A program made the position numbers and the translations under genes. Of a stretch of 64,000 nt of DNA, positions 8,732 to 17,452 are shown piece after piece. The DNA is from CAWDYA01 sp963806495 (GTDB lineage Bacteria > Acidobacteriota > Polarisedimenticolia > JACPZX01 > DASXTC01). Position 1 is the first letter of the stretch. Each line of letters begins with the position of its first letter. The DNA lies in NCBI GenBank assembly GCA_963806495.1, contig CAWDYA010000002.1:248001-312000 (forward strand), given 5' to 3'. Below the pieces are notes generated by a model. It ran no database searches. It had not been told where the DNA came from and was given only the letters and a program-made list of their open reading frames with translations.

Positions 8732-9619
8732 ATGAGCCGAACCAACCAGGCCCGTGGGGGGTCCGCACTCAGCCGGTACCTGTCCGATATCCGTCTCTAC
8801 CCGCTGCTCAGCAAGGAAAAGGAAATCGAAATCGGAGAGAAGATCTCCTCCGGACGCCGCGAGAGCATGCAGGATCTGGTGGTCTCGAATCTCGGTTTCG
8901 TCGTCAAGATCGCCAGCGAATACCAGAACATGGGACTGCCCTTCGAGGATCTTCTCAACGAAGGCAACATCGGGCTGATCCATGCGGCCTCCCGCTACGA
9001 CCACCGCAAGGGGATCAAGTTCATCACGTACGCTTCGTGGTGGGTCCGCAAGTCCATTCTCAAGGCGCTCTCCGAGCAGGCGTCGATGATCCGGGTCCCG
9101 AGCTACCAGCGCAAGAAACTGGCGCGGCAACGCGCCGAGAACGAGGCCTTGCGGGCGCAGCACGGGCACACCGCAGCCGAGGGGCCCTGCGCTGACTGCA
9201 GCCCCGAGCCGGTGGCCACCACGCGGTACAAGGCGGTGTCGCTCGACGATCCGACCCGCACGGAAGGACACGCGCGTCTGATCGAAATACTGGTCGACTT
9301 CCGCTGCAAGGATCCGGAGCTCGAGGTCATCAAGAAGGAGGACCTGGCGCATCTCGATCGCAGCCTCGCCTGCCTCAATGACAAGGAGCGGGTCGTCCTG
9401 ACGCGCCGGTTCGGACTGGAGGGCGGCCGGATCTTCACGCTCAAGGAGATTGGCGCCACGCTGGGGCTGAGCCGGGAGAGGGTGCGGCAGATCGAGATGG
9501 CGGCACGCAACAAGCTTCGCAGCCATCTGCACCGCGCGCGGGCACCGCTCTCCGGCCGCCGCAGGCATAAGGCGCGATCCATCCGGCCCGTGCGGGTATC
9601 CCGCAAGAACACCGCCTGA
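8732..9619 (+). CDS. RNA polymerase sigma-70 family factor, RpoD/RpoS-like, lacking region 1.1
   Basis: A 295-residue sigma factor. Region 1.2 is SALSRYLSDIRLYPLLSKEK (residues 11-30), region 2 includes LPFEDLLNEGNIGLIHAASR and FITYASWWVRKSI (about residues 70-112), and region 4.2 has a complete helix-turn-helix ending in LGLSRERVRQIEMAARNKLR (about residues 245-265). Region 1.1 is absent, and region 3 is shortened and Ala/His-rich with two Cys. This places it among non-essential group 2-type factors or minimal primary sigma factors rather than ECF types. A basic C-terminal tail (GRRRHKARSIRPVRVSRK) follows region 4. The start at 8732 is favoured by GGGAG six bases upstream and by the family start; an upstream frame is Arg/Pro-rich. 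Confidence 0.9.
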   Translation: MSRTNQARGGSALSRYLSDIRLYPLLSKEKEIEIGEKISSGRRESMQDLVVSNLGFVVKIASEYQNMGLPFEDLLNEGNIGLIHAASRYDHRKGIKFITYASWWVRKSILKALSEQASMIRVPSYQRKKLARQRAENEALRAQHGHTAAEGPCADCSPEPVATTRYKAVSLDDPTRTEGHARLIEILVDFRCKDPELEVIKKEDLAHLDRSLACLNDKERVVLTRRFGLEGGRIFTLKEIGATLGLSRERVRQIEMAARNKLRSHLHRARAPLSGRRRHKARSIRPVRVSRKNTA

Positions 9620-9620
9620 G

Positions 9621-9650
9621 ACCGGGAGTCCCCGGTTACCGGAGCCCGGT
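9621..9650 (+). terminator. GC-rich nested stem-loop after the sigma factor
   Basis: ACCGGG (9621-9626) pairs with CCCGGT (9645-9650), and the loop contains a second palindrome, CCGGTTACCGG. It begins two bases after the sigma-factor stop. There is no U-tract, so it is not a standard intrinsic terminator, but it could stabilise the mRNA 3' end. Confidence 0.3.
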
Positions 9651-9944
9651 GTCCTGTCCCGCCCTGTTGCGTCCCCGCGGCGGCTCGACTACCATGCCTC
9701 GGACCTGACCCCGTCGCCGTGCGGCCCACCACTCCTCGACGACCACTCACTCCCATGAAGGCCGGCCGGCGGGAGCCGGGGTGAGGGGAGCCAGGCGGTA
9801 CCGGCCTGAACCCGCCTGGTCCCCCGAACGGACCTCGCAGGCACAAGGGGAAGCCCGCGTCGCCCGTCCACCCCATCGGCGGATTCGAAACATCCTGTTC
9901 GAGCAGATTATTCCCGGCCCGTTTCCCGGGGCGGTCGCTCCGGT
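9651..9944. other. Non-coding stretch upstream of the outer-membrane barrel gene
   Basis: About 290 bases with no gene that I can support. A 60-codon frame ending at 9963 has a Pro/Arg-rich composition and is treated as chance. The sequence ATGGAGGA at 9945-9952 provides the ribosome site for the GTG at 9960. Confidence 0.35.
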
Positions 9945-9959
9945 CATGGAGGAACCAAA

Positions 9960-10787
9960 GTGAAAGCACGGTTCGCGCTCACTGCTCTCGGGATTGCCGC
10001 GCTGTCCCTGTCCCCCTCCACCGCGACCTACGCGCAGTCGGAGAAGCCGCCTCAGATGATCGGGCCCGAGAGCCGCCTTTTCATCCGCTTCGTCGAGGAC
10101 GCCGCGATCGTTCCCTCGTTCTGGCTGGAGGGACGTGCGCAGCTCACCACCAACCTGCCACCCTACGCCATGGGTTCGGGCGGGGGCAACGAGGCGAACA
10201 GGCTCGACGTCGGCCCGGTGTTCGCGCTCAACGTGGCGGAGGACTTCGAGTTCGGCGCGCGCATATCGTTGGCGGATCGCGACCCGGAGGGTGCGGCCAG
10301 CAAGGCGGGTCTGAGCGACCTCGACCTGTGGGGGAAGTTCTCCATCGCCACGGATCCGGTCAAGTTCTCCCTCGGGTTGCTCCTGTCTCTGCCGACCGGC
10401 AGCGACAGCAAATACCTCGGCACGGGTGAAACCGACGTGGAGTTCTTCGGGGGGCTGCGCAAGGACTTCCGCCGTCTGACCCTCGTGGGAAACGCCGGCC
10501 TGCGGATCAACCAGGACCCCGATTTCGGCGGGCTGCAGGTCGAGGGGAAGACCTCCTGGCTGGCGGGCGCCGGGGTGCTCTTTCCCGTGGGGGACCGGGT
10601 CGTCCTGTCCGCCGAATGGGCCTTCGAGACAGAGCGCTACGAGGGGCTGGGGAGCGACTCCCGCCTCCTGGGGGGGTTCGAGTACCGCCAGAACGAGTCG
10701 ATCCGCTACCGGTTGGGCGCGGGCGGCGGCTTGTCGGACGGGGCGCCCGATTTGCTCGCCACCGCCTCGGTGGTCTGGCTGTTCTGA
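9960..10787 (+). CDS. Outer-membrane beta-barrel protein (transporter-like family)
   Basis: A 275-residue secreted protein with a signal peptide (MKARFALTALGIAALSLSPS, cleavage near TYAQS) followed by regularly alternating amphipathic strands, ending in the terminal aromatic signature ATASVVWLF of outer-membrane barrels. The segment YLGTGETDVEFFGGLRKDF resembles LGTDETDLFFVGAVGRQ in the barrel gene at 32473-33304, so the two are paralogues of the PF13557-like putative transporter family. The GTG start is chosen because GGAGG lies seven bases upstream. An ATG at 9945 is out of frame and would make only a five-residue peptide. The substrate is unknown. Confidence 0.75.
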   Translation: MKARFALTALGIAALSLSPSTATYAQSEKPPQMIGPESRLFIRFVEDAAIVPSFWLEGRAQLTTNLPPYAMGSGGGNEANRLDVGPVFALNVAEDFEFGARISLADRDPEGAASKAGLSDLDLWGKFSIATDPVKFSLGLLLSLPTGSDSKYLGTGETDVEFFGGLRKDFRRLTLVGNAGLRINQDPDFGGLQVEGKTSWLAGAGVLFPVGDRVVLSAEWAFETERYEGLGSDSRLLGGFEYRQNESIRYRLGAGGGLSDGAPDLLATASVVWLF

Positions 10788-11069
10788 CTCGAAAAAAAAC
10801 GGGCAGAAATGCCACACCCCGGGAACGCCTCCGATTGTGACGAAGTACGATAAATCGAATATTTTCAGTTAGTTACCTCCGAAAAAAAACCCGCATTCCT
10901 CCTTTCGCTCCCGGCCGGGTTGGGGTATATTTCGTGCACTCGGTCAATCCCGGCAGAAGCTCAGCAGCGGTCACGTTTCGAGGTTTGGCGGTGACTCGAG
11001 CGGATCCTCTTCGAGGGTCCCCGGTGATGCGGGTGTGTTCGCGGCACGGTCGGTTCGAGAGGAACGGTC

Positions 11070-11750
11070 ATGGCGGAGGTAGAGCTCAGACGAAGGCTTC
11101 AGCGGTTGGTCGGCAAGCCGATTTCCCTGGTCATCACCGACAACCGGACCTCCATGGTGTACGTCATTCCTGGCAGCAGGGGGCTCGTTCGTGTCCGGGT
11201 CCATCACATGTTCCTCGACGCCCCCCCTGAGGTGGTCCGCGCGCTGTCGCAGTTCATCCGTCAGCCGAACCAGGAATGCCACCAGGCGCTCAACGCCTAC
11301 ATCCGGGCCAACGCTCACCGGATTGGCGGCCGGCCCCGTCACAAGGCCTCGATAAACCTCTCTCACAAGGGGTTCCAATTCGACCTGCGAGAGATTTATG
11401 ATCGCCTCAACGACCAGTACTTCGAAGGTCGGCTGCGGGTCAGGATTACGTGGGGCAAGTCGAACCACCGGAATCGCCGCTATTCGATCGATTTCGGTTC
11501 GTACGACGAGGCGAAGCGGATCATCCGGATCAATCCCGCGCTGGACAGACCGTTCGTCCCGGGCTTCTTCGTGGACTACATCGTCTACCACGAGATGCTC
11601 CACGCGGCCATCGGCTTTGCGGAGACGCCGAATGGAAGACGGTCCATCCATTCCCCGCGATTCCTCGAGGAAGAGAAACAGTTCCGCTTCTACCGCTCCG
11701 CCCTCCGGTGGCAGAGCGCCAACCTCTGGCGCTTCCTCCGCGCCGCCTGA
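11070..11750 (+). CDS. SprT-like zinc metalloprotein
   Basis: A 226-residue protein whose C-terminal half matches the SprT-like domain: FDLREIYDRLNDQYFEGRL (about residues 104-122) leads into RVRITWGKS, then the zinc site HEMLH at residues 174-178 and a probable third ligand H194 in RRSIHSPRF. SprT/Spartan-type proteins are predicted zinc peptidases; the eukaryotic relative digests DNA-protein crosslinks. The N-terminal 100 residues are an uncharacterised extension with many His and Arg (NAHRIGGRPRHKASINLSHK). The ATG is preceded by GAGAGG at good spacing. The role in this organism is not shown by its neighbours. Confidence 0.8.
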   Translation: MAEVELRRRLQRLVGKPISLVITDNRTSMVYVIPGSRGLVRVRVHHMFLDAPPEVVRALSQFIRQPNQECHQALNAYIRANAHRIGGRPRHKASINLSHKGFQFDLREIYDRLNDQYFEGRLRVRITWGKSNHRNRRYSIDFGSYDEAKRIIRINPALDRPFVPGFFVDYIVYHEMLHAAIGFAETPNGRRSIHSPRFLEEEKQFRFYRSALRWQSANLWRFLRAA

Positions 11751-11887
11751 CACCACCGTCGTCCCCCTTTCCCGATTCGCCTCGGACGTATGCGCGGTGC
11801 TCGTCGCCCGTGCCAGAGGATGCCGGGATGGCGGCGGGGAAGTGATGGCCTTCTCCTCGAGCCAGAATCCGCTCCGAGCTCCTCGCC

Positions 11888-11971
11888 ATGGGATACCATG
11901 AGGCGGACATCAGCGAACTGGACGTCCGGGTCATCCTCCGGCGTCTCCTGGAGCTGACGCTGAAAATCTGA
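11888..11971 (+). CDS. Possible 27-residue protein upstream of tldD
   Basis: A short frame, MGYHEADISELDVRVILRRLLE and five more residues, forms a plausible amphipathic helix and ends 13 bases before the tldD start. There is no ribosome site before its ATG, and an in-frame stop lies 45 bases upstream. It may be a chance frame or a remnant of a longer gene. Confidence is low. Confidence 0.2.
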   Translation: MGYHEADISELDVRVILRRLLELTLKI

Positions 11972-11984
11972 GGAAGGGCCGCTC

Positions 11985-13391
11985 ATGTCGTCCCGCTTCG
12001 AGGGAATCCCGCCGGAACGAGTGGACCCTCTGCTCTCAGCTGCACTCGACCGCGGGGGCTGGTTCGCGGAGCTGTTCCTCGAGAGACGGGTGTCGCGGCA
12101 CGTACGGATGGAGGACGGCGTGGTGCGGATTGCTCGCAGCGGGACCGACGCCGGCGCGGGCGTCCGGGTGCTGGAGGGGGACCGGACCGGTTACGCGAGC
12201 ACGGACGATATCGCACCCGAGGCCCTCATGGAGGCGGCGCGCGCCGCTTCATCGATCGCCTCCTCGGGAGGAACCTCGCGAGGGCCGACTTCGTCTCACG
12301 GCATGCATCCGGCTCCGCCCGCCCCGGCGCCGGCCTCCCCGCCGGATCTGGAGGCTCGTGTGGCGCTCGTCGCGCGGCTCGACGCGGCGGCGCGCGCGGC
12401 CGACCCGCGCGTCACCCAGGTGATCGCCTCCCTCAGTGACGAGCAGAGCTGGATTCAGATCGCCAACTCGGACGGCCTCGTCGCCGCGCGCCGGCAGGAT
12501 CTTGTGGGCGCGTCCGTCATCGTCGTTCTGCGTCACGGCAACGCTCGCCAGAGGGGCTACTTCGCCGCAGGCGGCCGCGAAGGACTCTCCCGGTTCGAGA
12601 AGGTCACACCGGAGACGATCGCGGCCGAAGCGGTCAGGCGCGCCGTAGTCCAGCTCGACGCGGTGGAGGCGCCCGCGGGCCCCCAGCCGGTGGTCATCGG
12701 CAACGGTTGGGGCGGCGTCCTCCTGCACGAGGCGATCGGGCACGGGTTCGAGGCAGATTTCGTGCGGCGGAAGACGAGCGTCTTCGGCGGCCGGGTGGGG
12801 GAGCCGGTGGCCTCCTCGTTGTGCACCATCATCGACGATGGCTCGCTGCAGGGCCTGCGCGGGTCGTTCGAGATCGACGACGAGGGGGTGCCGGGACAGC
12901 CCACCGTGCTCGTCGAGCGCGGCGTGCTGGCAGGGTACCTGCACGACCGGCTCAGCGCGCGGGTGCTCGGCGCGAGTCCGACGGGCAACGGCCGGAGACA
13001 GGACTATCGCTGCGTCCCCATCCCGAGGCAGACCAACCTCTACATGGCGGCGGGGCCCGACTCGGCAGAGGAGATCATCCGCAGCGTGTCGCGCGGGTTC
13101 TACGCACGCCACATCGGAGGTGGCCAGGTGGACATCACGAGCGGCAGCTTCGTCTTTCAGGTGACGGAAGGGTATCTGATCGAGGAGGGTCGTCTCACCG
13201 CCCCGGTGAAGAACGCCAACCTGGCCGGCGTCGGCCACGAGGTGCTCGGACGTGTGACCCGCGTTGCTGGCAACCTGGAGTTCGATCCCGGTATCGGCGT
13301 GTGCGGAAAGGAGGGGCAGCGCGTCCCGGTGGGTGTGGGCCAGCCGACGGTGCTCGTCTCCTCGATGACCGTCGGGGGGACGCGCCTGTGA
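11985..13391 (+). CDS. tldD: TldD-family metalloprotease subunit
   Basis: A 468-residue TldD homologue. With PmbA/TldE it forms a zinc-dependent peptidase complex that in other bacteria trims unfolded or modified peptides (microcin B17, CcdA). The metal motif HEAIGHGFEAD places H248, E249 and H253, and the late cysteine in GVCGKEGQRVPVGVGQP is the typical fourth zinc ligand region. A Pro/Ala-rich linker at about residues 95-122 (HPAPPAPAPASPP) is longer than usual. AGGAAGG lies 5-10 bases before the ATG. The stop overlaps the GTG start of pmbA, so the two subunits are translationally coupled in the expected order. Confidence 0.93.
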   Translation: MSSRFEGIPPERVDPLLSAALDRGGWFAELFLERRVSRHVRMEDGVVRIARSGTDAGAGVRVLEGDRTGYASTDDIAPEALMEAARAASSIASSGGTSRGPTSSHGMHPAPPAPAPASPPDLEARVALVARLDAAARAADPRVTQVIASLSDEQSWIQIANSDGLVAARRQDLVGASVIVVLRHGNARQRGYFAAGGREGLSRFEKVTPETIAAEAVRRAVVQLDAVEAPAGPQPVVIGNGWGGVLLHEAIGHGFEADFVRRKTSVFGGRVGEPVASSLCTIIDDGSLQGLRGSFEIDDEGVPGQPTVLVERGVLAGYLHDRLSARVLGASPTGNGRRQDYRCVPIPRQTNLYMAAGPDSAEEIIRSVSRGFYARHIGGGQVDITSGSFVFQVTEGYLIEEGRLTAPVKNANLAGVGHEVLGRVTRVAGNLEFDPGIGVCGKEGQRVPVGVGQPTVLVSSMTVGGTRL

Positions 13392-14827
13392 GGCCCGCCC
13401 TCATCGACCTCGCCGCGGATGCGGTGACGAAGGCCCGGAGGGCCGGGGCCGAGGCCGCTGAAGCGTTCGCCGTACAGGCGCGCGAGTTCGAGGTGACCGT
13501 GCGGGGCGAGGTCGTCGACCGGGTCGATTCGGCGCTCGCGGGCGGCATCGGCGTGCGCGTCTTCGCGCGGGGACGGCAGGGCCTGTCCTACACGACCGGG
13601 CATGCCGCCGGCGATCTCGATCGTCTCGTGGCGGAGGCGATGGCCGTGGCATCTGCGGCCGAGCCGGAGCCCGAGGCGGCACTTCCCGAGGCCGCGCTGA
13701 CTTCCGTGGTGGCGGACGATCGGCTCGATCTGATGGACCCGGAGGTGGAACGGCTCGACCCGGCTCGCCGCATCGCGATGGCGCGCGAGGCGGAGGACGC
13801 GGCCCTGGCCTGCGAGGGTGTGAGCGGGTCCGAGGGATCGACCTTCGGCGACATGGTGCGTCGGATTGCGCTGGTGAGCTCCCTTGGGCTGTCGTACGAG
13901 CACGTCGCGACGCTCTGCAGCCTCGTCTCGCGGCCGGTGGCCACCCCGGAGCCCGGCCGTGAGGGTGGGCAGGCACGGTCCTGGTTCTCCAGCGCGCGTC
14001 ATCTCACCGACCTCGAGGAGCCGCAACGGGTGGGCGAGCGGGCCGGCCGGCGCGCCGCGGGCATGTCGGGCGCCCGTCCGGTGCCTCCGGGGCGAGCTGC
14101 GGTGATCTTCGACCCGATGGAGGCGGGCCGTTTCTGGGCCGGTTTGTTCGGCGCCTTCAGCGGTGACGCCGCGCGAAAGGGTCTCAGCTGGATCGCCGAC
14201 TCGCTCGGCGAGTCGATTGGATCCTCCGCCGTGACGCTGATCGACGACGGCCGGATCCGGCGAGGGATCGGCTCCGCGCCACGTGACGGAGAAGGGGTTC
14301 CGCGACGGCGCAACGTCCTGGTGGAGTCGGGACGCCTGCGCTCGTTTCTCTACGACTGCCGGACCGCGCGCAAGGTCGGGGCGCAGAGCACCGGCAGCGC
14401 GTCGCGCAGCTACCGCTCACTGCCGGGGGTGGGCTCGTCGAACTTCTACCTCGAGCCCGGCCCTCATGCGCCCGAGAAGCTGATTGCCGACACCCGGCGG
14501 GGGCTCTACGTGACGCATACGATGGGGTTCGGCGTCAACCTCACGACCGGCGATTTCTCCCGCGGCGCCAGCGGGATGTGGATAGAGAACGGGGAGTTCG
14601 CCTTCCCCGTTCAGGAAGTGGTCATCTCGGGGTCTCTCCCGCGAATGCTCGGTGCCATCACACGGGTGGCCAGCGACCATGTGATGCGATCCGCAGTCTC
14701 ATCGCCGACGTTTCGCATCGACGAGATGACGATCAGCGGTCGATCGGACGACACCCGCCCCGCCCTGAAACCGACGACGACGCCGACTTTCGCAACTTCA
14801 ATCCCCACTGGATCTTGCGCCGCATGA
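13388..14827 (+). CDS. pmbA: PmbA/TldE-family peptidase partner
   Basis: A 479-residue PmbA (TldE) homologue, the non-catalytic partner of TldD. It lacks the HExxxH motif, as is usual for this subunit. Family features include GGIGVRVFARGRQGLSYT near residue 50, a central domain with PGRAAVIFDPMEAGRFW, and the C-terminal GLYVTHTMGFGVNLTTGDFS followed by WIENGEFAFPVQEVVISG. The GTG start overlaps the tldD stop (GTGA). About 20 C-terminal residues are Thr/Pro-rich and probably disordered. In known systems the TldD/TldE complex is cytosolic. Confidence 0.93.
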   Translation: MRPALIDLAADAVTKARRAGAEAAEAFAVQAREFEVTVRGEVVDRVDSALAGGIGVRVFARGRQGLSYTTGHAAGDLDRLVAEAMAVASAAEPEPEAALPEAALTSVVADDRLDLMDPEVERLDPARRIAMAREAEDAALACEGVSGSEGSTFGDMVRRIALVSSLGLSYEHVATLCSLVSRPVATPEPGREGGQARSWFSSARHLTDLEEPQRVGERAGRRAAGMSGARPVPPGRAAVIFDPMEAGRFWAGLFGAFSGDAARKGLSWIADSLGESIGSSAVTLIDDGRIRRGIGSAPRDGEGVPRRRNVLVESGRLRSFLYDCRTARKVGAQSTGSASRSYRSLPGVGSSNFYLEPGPHAPEKLIADTRRGLYVTHTMGFGVNLTTGDFSRGASGMWIENGEFAFPVQEVVISGSLPRMLGAITRVASDHVMRSAVSSPTFRIDEMTISGRSDDTRPALKPTTTPTFATSIPTGSCAA

Positions 14828-14912
14828 GGACCATCTTCTGCGATGTTCCGAAGCGGCCGCGACGAGTGCGGCCCCACCACATCCGCCCGCGCGACGTCTT
14901 CCCGGGAGCGCC

Positions 14913-17372
14913 ATGAGCTCACTGCAGAGTCCACCCGATCCGCGACACGCTCCGGAAGGTCTCCCGTGCTCGGGACAGGTCCGCATGGTCCTGGATGTCA
15001 TCCGGGGGGCGGAGAGCGATCCCGATCCCCGTGTCGCCTTCGGACAGCTCGTGGAAGGAATCGCCCGCGAGATCCGGCCGGTGGTCCGTGTGAGCGTGCT
15101 GGAGGTTCCGAACGCCGGCGGCCGGTCCCTCGTGATCGCCACCGCCGGCGATCCCACCACGGGGGACGAGCGTGCCATCATCCGCGTGCCGATCCGGTTC
15201 GATGACACCACCGATCTGCACCTGGTGCTCGAAGGGAGCGACGCGGAGGCCCTCACCCGGGTCGACAGATCGCTGCTCGACGTGCTGGCCCTCTATGTGG
15301 CGCACTCGCTGCGCAGCGCGAGGCTGCACGAGCAGCTTCTGGCGAAAGGAGAGAAGATCCGACGGGTCACGGAGATCTGCCGGAAGGTCCTCGGCGCCTC
15401 CGGGCTCGACGAGGCGCTCGAGATCGCGGTGCGCGCAGTGGTGGAGGACTACGGGATCTACTGCGCCTGCGTTGCGTTCGTGACCCCGGACGGCCGGGAG
15501 GTCGAGCATCGGGCCCATCATGCCCAGCTCCCGGTCAGCATCCCGATCGGATACCGCCAGCCGATCGAGAAGGGTATCGCGGGGAAGGTGGCGCGAAGCA
15601 AGCGATCGGTCCGCTGTGCCGACGTGAGCCTCGAGCCCGAGTACGTCCCGCTCGTGGAGGGCGTGGGCTCCGAGCTGTGCGTCCCGCTGCTGTCGGGCAA
15701 ACGCCTCATCGGGTTGCTCGATCTCAACGCGCGGCACCCCGGCGCCTTCACCCACGAGGACGTCGGGCTGATGGAAACACTGGCCGGACATCTCGCGCTG
15801 GTCATGGAAAAAGCGCGGTACCTGGATGACGTGGAACGGACACGTGACTACCTGGAGAACCTGCTCGCGAGCGCGGGCGACGGAATCGCGACACTGGATG
15901 AGGACGGCAGGATCACACGCTGGAACCGGGGCATGGAGCGCATCCTGGGCCACGAGGCCGCGCGGGTGATCGGCGTCAGCCTCGCGGAGCTTGGGCTCGA
16001 GGGAGCCGGCCCGGGTATGGCATCCGTCGTCGCGCGGGCGATGAGGGGAGAGACGATCGAGGGAGTCGAGGCCGGCTGCACAACAAAGGAAGGCCGGCCG
16101 GTGAACGTGGCGCTGACGCTGTCTCCGGTGATGGGGCCCGATGGCGCGCCGGAGGGGGTCAGCATGATCGTGCGTGACGTCACCGAGCGCAACCGGATGG
16201 AGCGCAGCTTTCGGGCCATGCACCGCCAGATCCGCGAGGCGGAGGAGAAGTTCCTCGGGATGATCGAGCGCGCGCGCGACGCGATCTTCTTCGTCGAGCC
16301 GGGCTCGGGCGAGATCGTCCAGGCGAACGCCCGCGCCGAGGCTATGACCGGGCTGAACCGGACCGAGCTCACCGGAAGGATCTACCTCGATCTGCATCCA
16401 CCCGCGGAGCGTCAGAAGGCGGGCACGCACCTGGAACGGACGCTCGGTGTGGGCGCCGAGCCCGCGATCGAGCTGAGGCTGGATCGCGGGGGCGAGCCGC
16501 CCCTCGACGTCGAGGTCACCGCGAGCATCATGAGCTATGGCGGGCGGCAGCTCGTGCAGTGGCTCTGCCGGGACATCAGCGACAGGAAGCGGGCCGAGAA
16601 GGAGAAGGAAGCACTGCATGTCCAGCTCGTCCAGAGCGAGAAGCTCTCCGCGATAGGGCAGCTCATCAGCGGCGTGGCGCACGAGCTGAACAACCCGCTC
16701 ACGGGAGTCATCGGCTACTCGCAGCTCCTGGCCTCCCAGGACTGCGACGAGAAGCTCAGGCGCGGGCTCGACAAGGTGTACGCCGAGGCGAAGCGGTGCC
16801 ACAGGGTGGTGCAGAACCTCCTGACGTTCGCACGGCGGCACGCTCCGGAGAAGACATGGATCGGCGTCAACGACATCATCGAGAGCGTGCTGGACCTGCG
16901 CGCCTACCAGCTCCGGGTGGACAACATCGATGTGCGGCGGAGCCTCTCGAAGGACATTCCGCTCACGATGGGTGATTTCCACCAGCTCCAGCAGGTCTTC
17001 ATGAACATCATCATCAACGCTCACCAGGCGTTCAAGCACTCGCAGAAGGGAAGCGCAATCACCATCGCGAGCGACACGGTGGACGGCTTCATCCGCGTGA
17101 CAATCGCCGACGACGGCCCGGGGATACCGAAGGAGAATCTGCAGCGCGTCTTCGATCCCTTCTTCACAACCAAGGAGCCGGGACAGGGGACCGGCCTGGG
17201 GCTGTCGCTGTGCTACGGGATCATCGAGGAACACCAGGGGCGCATCCGGGTGACCAGCGAACCGGGGCGCGGCACTGTCTTCACGATCGATCTGCCGGTC
17301 GTATCACCTGCGGCCCCGGGGGAGGAGACACCCCACAACGCGACCGGCGCGGGCACCCGTCGGGCGGGGTGA
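14913..17372 (+). CDS. Soluble sensor histidine kinase with GAF and two PAS domains
   Basis: An 819-residue kinase with no membrane segment. A degenerate GAF-like region (about 30-145) is followed by a clear GAF domain (about 153-310), PAS 1 (about 314-430), PAS 2 (about 445-556), HisKA with phospho-acceptor H590 in GVAHELNNPLTG, and a HATPase domain with IIINAHQA (N box), DDGPGIP and GTGLGLSLCYG. It should autophosphorylate in response to a cytosolic ligand or redox signal. It has no receiver of its own and no regulator gene beside it, so the partner could be the lone receiver at 7718-8107. Its kinase core is strikingly similar to that of the hybrid kinase at 26868-28871. Confidence 0.93.
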   Translation: MSSLQSPPDPRHAPEGLPCSGQVRMVLDVIRGAESDPDPRVAFGQLVEGIAREIRPVVRVSVLEVPNAGGRSLVIATAGDPTTGDERAIIRVPIRFDDTTDLHLVLEGSDAEALTRVDRSLLDVLALYVAHSLRSARLHEQLLAKGEKIRRVTEICRKVLGASGLDEALEIAVRAVVEDYGIYCACVAFVTPDGREVEHRAHHAQLPVSIPIGYRQPIEKGIAGKVARSKRSVRCADVSLEPEYVPLVEGVGSELCVPLLSGKRLIGLLDLNARHPGAFTHEDVGLMETLAGHLALVMEKARYLDDVERTRDYLENLLASAGDGIATLDEDGRITRWNRGMERILGHEAARVIGVSLAELGLEGAGPGMASVVARAMRGETIEGVEAGCTTKEGRPVNVALTLSPVMGPDGAPEGVSMIVRDVTERNRMERSFRAMHRQIREAEEKFLGMIERARDAIFFVEPGSGEIVQANARAEAMTGLNRTELTGRIYLDLHPPAERQKAGTHLERTLGVGAEPAIELRLDRGGEPPLDVEVTASIMSYGGRQLVQWLCRDISDRKRAEKEKEALHVQLVQSEKLSAIGQLISGVAHELNNPLTGVIGYSQLLASQDCDEKLRRGLDKVYAEAKRCHRVVQNLLTFARRHAPEKTWIGVNDIIESVLDLRAYQLRVDNIDVRRSLSKDIPLTMGDFHQLQQVFMNIIINAHQAFKHSQKGSAITIASDTVDGFIRVTIADDGPGIPKENLQRVFDPFFTTKEPGQGTGLGLSLCYGIIEEHQGRIRVTSEPGRGTVFTIDLPVVSPAAPGEETPHNATGAGTRRAG

Positions 17373-17399
17373 CTCCCGCCCTCCCACGCAGCCCCCGCC

Positions 17400-17428
17400 T
17401 GGACAAGCACCATCCTTCCCGGTATGTT
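17400..17428 (+). promoter_or_regulatory. Sigma-70-like promoter before the TPR-S41 gene
   Basis: TGGACA (17400-17405), a 17-base spacer and TATGTT (17423-17428). The expected start of transcription near 17435 leaves a short leader holding the GGGGGAG ribosome site. Confidence 0.45.
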
Positions 17429-17452
17429 TAGGGCTTTCCAGGGGGAGTGCGC

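Noticed and set aside
9781..9963. 60-codon frame ahead of the outer-membrane barrel gene
   Set aside because: GTG start without ribosome site, Pro/Arg-rich, no conservation pattern; overlaps the barrel start.
10789..10892. Two A8 tracts (CGAAAAAAAAC) about 87 bases apart after the barrel gene
   Set aside because: They would read as U-tracts only on the minus strand, where no gene ends; no stem precedes them. Probably only AT-rich spacer.
14919..17234. Open frame of 771 codons antisense to the GAF/PAS kinase
   Set aside because: The kinase frame has clear motifs throughout; the antisense translation has none.
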